From assembly GCF_016908395.1 (NCBI RefSeq), contig NZ_JAFBDU010000009.1, positions 1 through 64,000 on the forward strand: DNA of 64,000 nt, given 5' to 3'. The number at the start of each line of letters is the position of its first letter. The stretch's first letter is position 1. The stretch comes from Metabacillus crassostreae (lineage in GTDB: Bacteria; Bacillota; Bacilli; Bacillales; Bacillaceae). A model generated the notes under the pieces. It was not told where the DNA came from and ran no database searches. It was given only the letters and a program-made list of their open reading frames with translations. Made by a program: the position numbers and the translations under genes. Below, piece after piece: positions 57,246 through 64,000 of this stretch.

Positions 57246-58388
57246 TTAAGCATATCTAAACTGATTTTTTTCTGTTATTGCGTCTTCGTATTCTTTTAGC
57301 AATTCTTCGAAAATATGATTCCATGTTTGAGTTAATGCGTATTGTCGGGCTTCTTTTTCCATATTTTCTCGTAGTGCTTTGTTTAGAAGTAATTCTGAAA
57401 TGCGTTCTTGGAATTCTATGACATTTTTAGGCTCACAAAGGTAGCCGGTTTTTGCTTGTTTGATGATATTTTTAACTCCACCAGAATTAGATGCTATTAC
57501 AGGTGTACCAGATGCTAATGCTTCTAGGACGACATTTCCGAATGTTTCTGTTGGAGAAGGAAAAATAAACAAATCTGAGGATGCATATATTTTTGCAAGC
57601 TCAGTACCTTTCAAATACCCTGCAAAGGTCATATTATTTGGTGCTTTTTTCTTCATATCCTCTTTTGATGGACCATCTCCTACAATTAACCAATGTACAT
57701 CATTTTTAATTGAATCAGGAAGCTGATGTGTGATATTCATTAGTGTATCAATATCTTTCTCCGGAGCTAATCTTCCTACATAGGTTAAAACAAACTTTTC
57801 ATTAATCTTATAGTTATGTCGAACCTCATCATGGGAATAATTTGGATGAAATAAATTGCAGTCTACACCTCTACCCCATATACGCAATTTAGAAAAGCCT
57901 TTTCTCTTTAATTGCTCTAATGTTTCATTAGAGGGAACAAAGATTTTGCGATGTGGTTTATGAAACCAATGCATATATTTCCATAAAACTTTTGATAAAA
58001 ATTGAAGATCATAGTATTCAAGGTATTGGTCGAAATCAGTATGATAAGATCCAACAATAGGGATATTTAATTTTTTAGCGTAATGTAAACCACACACTCC
58101 AATATTAAAAGGTGTTGCGACATGAATTAAATCAGGCTTGAAGCTTTGTAGCTCTGCTTTAACTTGAAGCATATTTGGTAATGCTAGCCTACATTCTGGA
58201 TATAAGAAAAAGGGTAAGCTTGTGAAACGATGAATATGACTTGAAAACATTGATTCTTTTGTACTTTCAGGTGCAAAAACTCGAAATTCATAATTGTTTT
58301 CTTCTAAGTAGTCAGTAAGTCGTTTTAATGTACGTGCAACTCCATTAACATCAGGTGCAAAAGTATCTGTGAAAATAGCTATTTTCAT
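57246..58388 (-). CDS. Glycosyltransferase family 4
   Basis: 380 residues with a GT-B fold: N-terminal FTDTFAPDVNGVARTLKRL, glycine-rich loop and the E-x7-E motif in SPTETFGNVVLEALASGTPV. I start at ATG 58388, preceded by GGGGGGA; the frame continues upstream without a site. It resembles hexosyltransferases of glycolipid synthesis; donor and acceptor are unknown. Next to a PAP2 phosphatase. Confidence 0.88.
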   Translation of the reverse strand: MKIAIFTDTFAPDVNGVARTLKRLTDYLEENNYEFRVFAPESTKESMFSSHIHRFTSLPFFLYPECRLALPNMLQVKAELQSFKPDLIHVATPFNIGVCGLHYAKKLNIPIVGSYHTDFDQYLEYYDLQFLSKVLWKYMHWFHKPHRKIFVPSNETLEQLKRKGFSKLRIWGRGVDCNLFHPNYSHDEVRHNYKINEKFVLTYVGRLAPEKDIDTLMNITHQLPDSIKNDVHWLIVGDGPSKEDMKKKAPNNMTFAGYLKGTELAKIYASSDLFIFPSPTETFGNVVLEALASGTPVIASNSGGVKNIIKQAKTGYLCEPKNVIEFQERISELLLNKALRENMEKEARQYALTQTWNHIFEELLKEYEDAITEKNQFRYA

Positions 58389-58461
58389 CGAATCCCCCCG
58401 GTTACACTTGTAAGTGAAACGTATTTGCAAATATGACTAATGGTTATTTAGAGCAGTTCAC

Positions 58462-59016
58462 TCATAGTGAAGCAGTATAGAATAATTCAGTTAGTATAGT
58501 GTATGTTAGAAACCCTGAAGAGCTTCCAAGTAAACATCCAGCTAAAACATCTGAAGGGTAATGAAGTCCTAAATACATTCTTGATAAGCCTATGCTTACT
58601 CCAAGAGGAATTAATATCATAGTCAATTGAGGCATATATAAGATAAAAGGTATAATAACCGAAAAAATCGCCGTCGTATGGCCTGATGGAAAAGAATGAT
58701 CCTCTAATGGATTAGCTGGGACCTTTGTTTCAATAAGTGAGATATAAGGTCTTTTACGCGGATAGAGCTTTTTAACCAATGCAACAGGAAGATGACTAAT
58801 AAGTAGTGCAGTTGCACTTGCAATAGCTGTTGCTTGAATATGACCTCTAGAGAAAATAATGATGCTCAAAGTGATGGCTATTGTGGCAATGGCGCCTCCA
58901 AGATGTGTTATATTTCGAAAGTAGAAATTCAATAGCTTTTGGTCATACAATTGATTCACAATTCGAAAAAGCTTGCATTCAAAATCATACATGTTGGAGA
59001 TAAGCTTTGTTTTCAT
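58462..59016 (-). CDS. PAP2-family lipid phosphatase
   Basis: 184 residues with five to six helices and all three phosphatase motifs: KKLYPRKRP, PSGHT and SRMYLGLHYPSD. It may be an undecaprenyl-pyrophosphate phosphatase (BcrC-like) or a phosphatidylglycerophosphate-type phosphatase. Start ATG 59016 has AAAGGAG at a rather long distance. Confidence 0.88.
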   Translation of the reverse strand: MKTKLISNMYDFECKLFRIVNQLYDQKLLNFYFRNITHLGGAIATIAITLSIIIFSRGHIQATAIASATALLISHLPVALVKKLYPRKRPYISLIETKVPANPLEDHSFPSGHTTAIFSVIIPFILYMPQLTMILIPLGVSIGLSRMYLGLHYPSDVLAGCLLGSSSGFLTYTILTELFYTASL

Positions 59017-59351
59017 TGATTTAGACACTCCTTTAGTTAACCTCTCTTATACTATTTTAGTTCAGAAATATTTAGTTAATAATAAGAAATTGTAAAATAT
59101 TCCTTCACATAATTTTCACAAAGTTAATGTTTTCTAAATAAAAGGTTACCCTGTGGTTAATATAATCATTCACAGCAGTCACTACGCACAATGGGAATCA
59201 ATTTTCTAGATCGATAAGTGGATATTAGGAGCTTTATTCGGTATTCAAAAAAATAAACAAACAATAATTTTGCAGTCTTGTCTTTTTATGATTATGACTA
59301 TTTGAAGAAAGTGAAAAAGAGAATTGTGAATAAATTGAGGGGGAGGAGTTT

Positions 59352-59443
59352 ATGACAATTTCATAAACATTCATGGAAATAACGTGTATGTTCGTTCAGA
59401 GGGTGATACCATTATTGTTGTAGTGATTAATACAATTTTGTGA
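59352..59443 (+). pseudogene. Possible frameshifted small gene
   Basis: GGGGGAGGAG stands six bases before ATG 59352, a very strong ribosome-binding site, but that frame stops after four codons. Another frame from 59360 runs 27 codons and gives FINIHGNNVYVRSEGDTIIV and a short tail, which looks protein-like. A one-base shift would join them. I do not recognise the product; chance is possible. Confidence 0.35.
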
Positions 59444-59444
59444 A

Positions 59445-59474
59445 AAAGGCAACTGGGTTTAACCAATTGCCATG
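59445..59474 (-). terminator. Terminator of ytoA
   Basis: On the minus strand GGCAATTGG pairs with CCAGTTGCC (one mismatch), followed by TTTTT. Confidence 0.75.
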
Positions 59475-59478
59475 TTAA

Positions 59479-60003
59479 TTATAACTTCGTTGTTTGTTGA
59501 AGAGATTTGTAATACTTCCCTTTTTCAACATATTCTTGACGAATACGATCCATGTCATTTAGATCATCATTTGTTAAAGTTCTAACAACTTTTGCAGGTC
59601 TACCTAGCGCTAGTGAGTGGGGAGGAATCTTTTTACCAGGTGGAACTAAACTACCGGCTCCTATAAAAGCTCCTTCGCCAATTTCGGCTCCGTCTAAAAT
59701 AATGGAGCCCATGCCGATTAAAGCCTTTTCACGAATAATTGAACTGTGTAGGATTACACTATGACCAACAGTCACATCATTCTCAATGATAAGAGGTTTG
59801 TTGGGACTTTGATGTAAACAGCATAGATCTTGAATATTCACTCGATCACCAATAATCGTAGGTGCTACATCGCCTCTTATTACCGATTGAAACCATATGC
59901 TTGTCTCATCACCGATAACAACATCTCCAGTGATCGTTACATAATCAGCAATAAAAGCTGAATCTGATATTTTGGGGCTTTGATCTTTGTAAGGATAAAT
60001 CAT
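59479..60003 (-). CDS. ytoA: Gamma-carbonic anhydrase-like hexapeptide protein YtoA
   Basis: 174 residues forming a left-handed beta-helix (hexapeptide repeats such as [20 protein letters not shown]). Metal ligands His are in [18 protein letters not shown]. Family includes gamma-carbonic anhydrases, but activity of YtoA itself is not shown. Confidence 0.9.
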   Translation of the reverse strand: MIYPYKDQSPKISDSAFIADYVTITGDVVIGDETSIWFQSVIRGDVAPTIIGDRVNIQDLCCLHQSPNKPLIIENDVTVGHSVILHSSIIREKALIGMGSIILDGAEIGEGAFIGAGSLVPPGKKIPPHSLALGRPAKVVRTLTNDDLNDMDRIRQEYVEKGKYYKSLQQTTKL

Positions 60004-60145
60004 GTTTGTTCGTCCTTTCTTATGGGAATAATATACTTTTTATCGTTAGTTTTATTATAACAAAGGCTCTATTAAACTTAATAGGAGCGATTGAAAAATT
60101 GAAACAAACTTATTTTTTAGGCTATTGAAAAGGGAGGCAGCAATT

Positions 60146-60961
60146 ATGTGGAAATGGGAAGCTGAAGTAGAGCTAGCAAAGGGTGTAATCGTCATTGTTC
60201 ATGGAGCTGCTGAACATCATGGTCGTTATAAATGGCTTGTTGAAATGTGGAGACTAGCTGGTTACCATGTCATTATGGGCGATTTACCAGGTCAAGGAAC
60301 ATCTACGAGAAGAAGAGGACATATTCAATCCTTTGACGAATACATTATAGAGGTTAATGAATGGATTAAAGAAGCAAAAAAGTTCAATCTGCCTTTATTT
60401 TTAATAGGACATAGTATGGGTGGTTTGGTTGTTATTCGTTCTTTACAGGAGAAACATCAGGAAGTAAAAGCCGTAATATTATCATCACCTTGTTTAGGTA
60501 TTTTATATAAGCCTAATAAAGCATTGGAACTTGCTTCAAGAGGGTTAAATATTATTGCACCTTCTTTTAAGGTTGAGTCAAATTTAAATGTTTCAATTGC
60601 AACGAGGAATAAATCTGTGCAAGATAATGATGAAAATGATTCTTTATATGTGACAAAGGTTTCGGTTAGATGGTATCGTGAACTGATACATGCAATGGAA
60701 GAGGCACAAAAGCAGGTCGGTAAATTCCAGGAAGTTCCGTTGCTACTTATGCAAGGAGGAGCGGATAAAATTGTTGATAAGTCACTTGTAAAAGAGTGGT
60801 TTAACAAAGTTGATCTTCTTGAGAAGAGCTATAAAGAATGGGAAGGCTTGTATCATGAAATTTTTAGTGAGCCAGAACGTGAACAAGTATTTGAGAGAGC
60901 GAAGCACTTTTTCGATACTCACTGCTTGAATGATAGACCAGAAGATCAATCAGATACTTAA
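60146..60961 (+). CDS. ytpA: Alpha/beta hydrolase / lysophospholipase YtpA
   Basis: 271 residues. HGAAEHHGRY, nucleophile elbow GHSMGGLVVI and C-terminal His in EGLYHEIFSE complete a monoacylglycerol lipase-like enzyme. In B. subtilis YtpA produces the lysophospholipid antibiotic bacilysocin. ATG 60146 has AGGGAGG upstream. Same operon as ytpB. Confidence 0.9.
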   Translation: MWKWEAEVELAKGVIVIVHGAAEHHGRYKWLVEMWRLAGYHVIMGDLPGQGTSTRRRGHIQSFDEYIIEVNEWIKEAKKFNLPLFLIGHSMGGLVVIRSLQEKHQEVKAVILSSPCLGILYKPNKALELASRGLNIIAPSFKVESNLNVSIATRNKSVQDNDENDSLYVTKVSVRWYRELIHAMEEAQKQVGKFQEVPLLLMQGGADKIVDKSLVKEWFNKVDLLEKSYKEWEGLYHEIFSEPEREQVFERAKHFFDTHCLNDRPEDQSDT

Positions 60962-60996
60962 ATATAAAAATTTATAATTAAGAGGTGACACCCCCT

Positions 60997-62076
60997 TTGA
61001 CAGTACCGCAGCATCCATTAAGATTAATGACGAAAGTGTATCGTGAAATTTTCCCAATTGTCCATTTTTACATTGGTCATTGGCGAGAATATGCAGAAAA
61101 AATTCCTAATAAAGAGTTAAGAACTCAAGCAATCAATAGTATAAATGAAAAAGAATTTCACTGTGAGGGTGGAGGAATATTAGCAATTATCTCTGGTACA
61201 CATAAACAGCAATGTATTGAATTTATTGTTGCGTATCAAACGATAAGTGATTATTTAGATAACTTATGTGATCGAAGTACATCCTTGGATCCTGAGGATT
61301 TCAGAATGCTACATCAATCTATGCTTGATGCTTTAACCTGCGGAGCCCCATGTAAAAATTATTACCAATACAGAGAAGATCAAGATGATGGTGGGTATTT
61401 ACACAGTCTTGTGCAAACTTGTCAAAATGTTTTAGCTGAGTTAAAGCATTATCCTATCATTGCAAAGCATCTTATTGAATTATCTGGTTATTATTGTGAT
61501 CTTCAAGTACATAAGCATGTAAAAAAAGAAGAACGTGTACCAAGACTTGAAAATTGGTTTCAAAAGCATAAATCAAATCTTCCTGACATGGAATGGTATG
61601 AATTTTCAGCATGTACTGGTTCAACATTAGGTATATTCTGTTTAGTTGCGTATGCTTTCCAAGGTGATTTTGAAGAAACGCAGGCCTTACAAATTAGAAA
61701 TAGCTATTTCCCATATATTCAGGGATTACATATTTTACTGGATTATTTGATTGATCAAGACGAGGATGAGCTTGGTGGTGACTTGAATTTCTGCAGTTAT
61801 TATTCCTCTGAATCTTCTATGATGAAAAGGCTAGAGTACTTCGTGGAAAAAGCTGATGACCACTTGAAGGGGATACCACATGAGAATTTTCACAAATTGA
61901 TTAACCGAGGATTATTGGGTGTTTATTTATCAGACGATAAAGTAGCTACACATAAGGATCGCAATAAGCTAGCTAAAAAGTTAATTAGACTCGGAGGAAT
62001 GACTACTTATTTCTTTTATTTTAATGGAAGAGCCTATAGAGCATTTCAAAAGTTAAATTGGAAAAAAAGCTCTTAA
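60997..62076 (+). CDS. ytpB: Tetraprenyl-beta-curcumene synthase (YtpB)
   Basis: 359 residues; large terpene cyclase unrelated to the classic class I fold. It converts heptaprenyl diphosphate to a C35 terpene (sesquarterpene) in Bacillus. The region around YQTISDYLDNLCDRSTSLDP is strongly kept. I chose TTG 60997, which gives the N-terminus MTVPQHPLRLM like B. subtilis YtpB, with AGAGGTG at proper spacing; a GTG at 60985 overlaps that site. Confidence 0.92.
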   Translation: MTVPQHPLRLMTKVYREIFPIVHFYIGHWREYAEKIPNKELRTQAINSINEKEFHCEGGGILAIISGTHKQQCIEFIVAYQTISDYLDNLCDRSTSLDPEDFRMLHQSMLDALTCGAPCKNYYQYREDQDDGGYLHSLVQTCQNVLAELKHYPIIAKHLIELSGYYCDLQVHKHVKKEERVPRLENWFQKHKSNLPDMEWYEFSACTGSTLGIFCLVAYAFQGDFEETQALQIRNSYFPYIQGLHILLDYLIDQDEDELGGDLNFCSYYSSESSMMKRLEYFVEKADDHLKGIPHENFHKLINRGLLGVYLSDDKVATHKDRNKLAKKLIRLGGMTTYFFYFNGRAYRAFQKLNWKKSS

Positions 62077-62127
62077 TTCTTTAATAATTTGTGGCTGTTT
62101 ATTGTGGGAGTTTAAGAAGTGTTGTTT

Positions 62128-62177
62128 ACACCTCACAAAGTTAGAGTGGATCTAATTTTGTGAGGTGTTTTTGCTAT
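62128..62177 (+). terminator. Terminator of ytpAB
   Basis: ACACCTCACAAA pairs with TTTGTGAGGTGT, with extra inner pairing, followed by TTTTT. Confidence 0.9.
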
Positions 62178-62181
62178 AGTA

Positions 62182-62754
62182 TTAACATTTTTCTATTGCA
62201 ACGATATAAGGAGGATTATTTTGTTTGTTTAGAAATTGATATTGAATGACATGGGCTACTTGTGGATCAATTGAAGTGACGTAATTCATCAGTTCATCTC
62301 GTTCAAGTTTCCCTTCAGTATGACCATGATAGATCACGATAACAATGATACCCTCTCGCTTCATAAGCCTTAATAATTGCTCAATAGCAGCTTTTGTTGT
62401 ATCTGGTAATGTAACGATTGAGGGATCTCCACCTGGTAAATATCCTAGATTGAAGATTGCTCCACCAACTTTGCCTACAAGCTGTTGTGGTATGACTGAT
62501 GTAACTGTTTCATGTCCTTGTTGTACAAGAGTCACACGTTCTTCCAACTTCTCAGCTTTTAGTCGATCATTCGTGTTTATAATTGCCTGCTGTTGTATGT
62601 CAAATCCATAAACATGTCCACTTTCGCCTACTAATTTCGCTAAAAAAGCGGTGTCATGACCATTTCCAACTGTTGCATCTACAACAATATCCCCTGCATT
62701 TACGGAATTTTGTAAAAGCTGTTTGGCAAACGGTAATATTCTCTGAAGCTTCAT
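62182..62754 (-). CDS. ytqB: Class I SAM-dependent methyltransferase YtqB
   Basis: 190 residues of the rRNA methylase-like family. SAM-binding motif VDATVGNGHDTAFLA and FNLGYLPGGDPSI, typical of YtqB. A tRNA methyltransferase activity (mnm5s2U) has been reported for this family. Start overlaps ytqA by four bases. Confidence 0.9.
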   Translation of the reverse strand: MKLQRILPFAKQLLQNSVNAGDIVVDATVGNGHDTAFLAKLVGESGHVYGFDIQQQAIINTNDRLKAEKLEERVTLVQQGHETVTSVIPQQLVGKVGGAIFNLGYLPGGDPSIVTLPDTTKAAIEQLLRLMKREGIIVIVIYHGHTEGKLERDELMNYVTSIDPQVAHVIQYQFLNKQNNPPYIVAIEKC

Positions 62755-63716
62755 ATTATGTTTCCCTCAGCTTCTAAATAATACTTTCCTTGGAAGCTGT
62801 TACGTCTTTTTAATTCAGCATCAATTGAATTTAATACATCCCATTTATTAACACTCCACATTGGTCCAATCATTAAATCAATGGGACCATCACCTGTTAT
62901 ACGATGAACAATCATTTCAGGAGGAATAATTTCTAATTGATCACATACAAGATTTACATATTCATCTTGTGATAAAAACTCTAGCTTGCCTTTTTCATAT
63001 TGTTTAACCATTGGAGTTCCTTTTAATAAATGCAATAAATGGATCTTTATTCCTTGCACATCAAGTTGTGAAACAGCTTTAGCAGTTTCCATCATCATTT
63101 GGTTATTTTCTAATGGCAATCCGTTAATAATATGAGAGCAAATTCGAATTCCATGTTTTCTTAGCTTATTCACACCTTCTATATAGCATTGATAATCATG
63201 TGCTCGGTTGATTAAAAGCGCTGTTCGTTCATGGACAGTTTGTAAGCCTAGCTCAACCCATAAATAAGTTCTTTCGTTTAACTCAGCTAAATATTCAATC
63301 ACATCATCTGGTAAACAATCTGGTCGTGTTGCTATTGATATACCTACAACACCTTCTTGATTTAATACCGATTCAAACTTTTCTCTTAAAACATCTACTG
63401 GAGCGTGTGTATTTGTATAGGCTTGAAAGTAAGCCATGTATTTACCATCTTTCCATTTATGATGCATTTTATGTTTAATTTCGTTAAATTGAGTCACTAA
63501 ATCATCTGCTCGATTACCTGCAAAATCACCAGATCCAGCTGCACTACAAAAAGTACAGCCACCATGTGCAACTGTGCCATCTCGATTAGGACAATCAAAT
63601 CCACCGTCTAGAGCCACTTTAAATACTTTATGTCCAAAATGCTGTCGTAAATGATAATTCCATGTATGGTATCGTTTATTATCAGTTGCAAAAGCAAACG
63701 GAGAAGCTTGATTCAA
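62751..63716 (-). CDS. ytqA: Radical SAM protein YtqA (TIGR01212)
   Basis: 321 residues. The iron-sulphur motif lies in HGGCTFCSAAGSG with preceding Cys (DCPNRDGTVAHGGCTFC). Resembles MnmL, which acts with YtqB in tRNA wobble-uridine modification. I chose TTG 63716 (MNQASPFAFA) because AAGGAGG sits eight bases upstream and the length matches B. subtilis; the longer frame lacks a site. Confidence 0.9.
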   Translation of the reverse strand: MNQASPFAFATDNKRYHTWNYHLRQHFGHKVFKVALDGGFDCPNRDGTVAHGGCTFCSAAGSGDFAGNRADDLVTQFNEIKHKMHHKWKDGKYMAYFQAYTNTHAPVDVLREKFESVLNQEGVVGISIATRPDCLPDDVIEYLAELNERTYLWVELGLQTVHERTALLINRAHDYQCYIEGVNKLRKHGIRICSHIINGLPLENNQMMMETAKAVSQLDVQGIKIHLLHLLKGTPMVKQYEKGKLEFLSQDEYVNLVCDQLEIIPPEMIVHRITGDGPIDLMIGPMWSVNKWDVLNSIDAELKRRNSFQGKYYLEAEGNII

Positions 63717-63900
63717 AGCAAATCCCTCCTTTTTAGTATCGATCATGGATATTTCATCTAAATATCTTATCATGATGCCTTTTAAAAAAATAGCCATTTG
63801 GATTGTTACCATTATTTAAAACACAAGTTTTTAAGAGTACTGTTCATAATAAACTATGATGAAGCTTTCATTAACTTCATATCGTTTGGAGGAGATACAG

Positions 63901-64000
63901 ATGGCAACAAGACAATCCGTTGACGAATATTTACAAAGATGTACAGACGCCCTTGATTACGCTCGTGATCAATATAAAACAGGTATGAAGCAAGAACATT
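63901..64000 (+). CDS. ytzC: YtzC / DUF2524 protein, truncated by window end
   Basis: The first 33 codons (MATRQSVDEYLQRCTDALDY...) match the N-terminus of Bacillus YtzC, a small helical protein of unknown function. GGAGGAG lies before the ATG. The frame is open to the last base of the window. Confidence 0.85.
   Translation, partial: MATRQSVDEYLQRCTDALDYARDQYKTGMKQEH

Larger units (their letters stand above)
59017..59478. other. Gap PAP2-ytoA with a broken small frame
   Basis: About 460 bases. It contains a possible broken small gene (59352-59443) and the terminator of ytoA. The remainder is AT-rich with nothing I can name. Confidence 0.55.

Noticed and set aside
59479-60003. YtoA as a proven carbonic anhydrase
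   Set aside because: The hexapeptide fold and His ligands fit, but the family includes members without this activity.

Overview
The window is a low-GC Firmicute chromosome segment, almost certainly from a spore-forming member of the Bacillaceae. The evidence is the tRNA order, which matches the trnB cluster of Bacillus subtilis as I remember it, and gene order resembling the B. subtilis yte-ytq region (glg, men, mnt, ythAB, ytiB, luxS, dps, ytkD, ytlACD, ytmAB, pckA, metK, ytoA, ytpAB, ytqAB, ytzC). I see no phage, insertion sequence or CRISPR array. The accessory signal lies mostly between genes.

Layout. 1-2160: the last 18 genes of a tRNA cluster, from Leu(UAG) to Glu(UUC), interrupted by two tandem 134-bp repeat units, then a terminator. 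3418-11427: glycogen operon glgB-glgC-glgD-glgA-glgP. 11723-14789: minus-strand AIM24-family gene, a YteA-type zinc-finger gene and menA. 15105-22597: menaquinone genes menF-D-H-B-E-C. 23339-27487: manganese ABC transporter mntABCD behind a candidate MntR box. 27595-30300: a small orphan gene and a cytochrome bd-type oxidase (ythAB). 30806-36978: a zinc-related block (orphan ZnuA-type lipoprotein, beta-carbonic anhydrase, GTP cyclohydrolase IB, permease and TIGR03943 partner) with three Zur-like boxes, also holding yidD and luxS. 37753-43869: ytzI, dps, two small unknowns, ytkD, the ytlACD ABC transporter, ytmA and ytmB. 44881-48434: pckA and, divergently, metK behind a SAM-I riboswitch. 48676-56610: a lipoprotein with two YtkA-like domains and a membrane/MoxR/DUF58 module with SpoIIM- and RDD-family genes. 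57246-64000: glycosyltransferase, PAP2 phosphatase, ytoA, ytpA, ytpB, ytqB, ytqA and the start of ytzC.

How they work together. The glg genes make and recycle glycogen. The men genes make menaquinone, which the bd-type oxidase can oxidise. The znu/ytiB/folE2/permease block looks like a zinc-limitation response: one product is a zinc-independent replacement enzyme and another a zinc-binding lipoprotein. The mnt genes import manganese.

The most unusual structure is in the non-coding DNA. Long GC-rich palindromic repeats of two related families lie in the gaps. One copy (12670-12832) has its core inverted relative to its ends when compared with the copies at 44664-44812 and 56704-56834. Two others carry AT-rich palindromes at the same internal site, and one is a collapsed copy that looks like deletion between short direct repeats.
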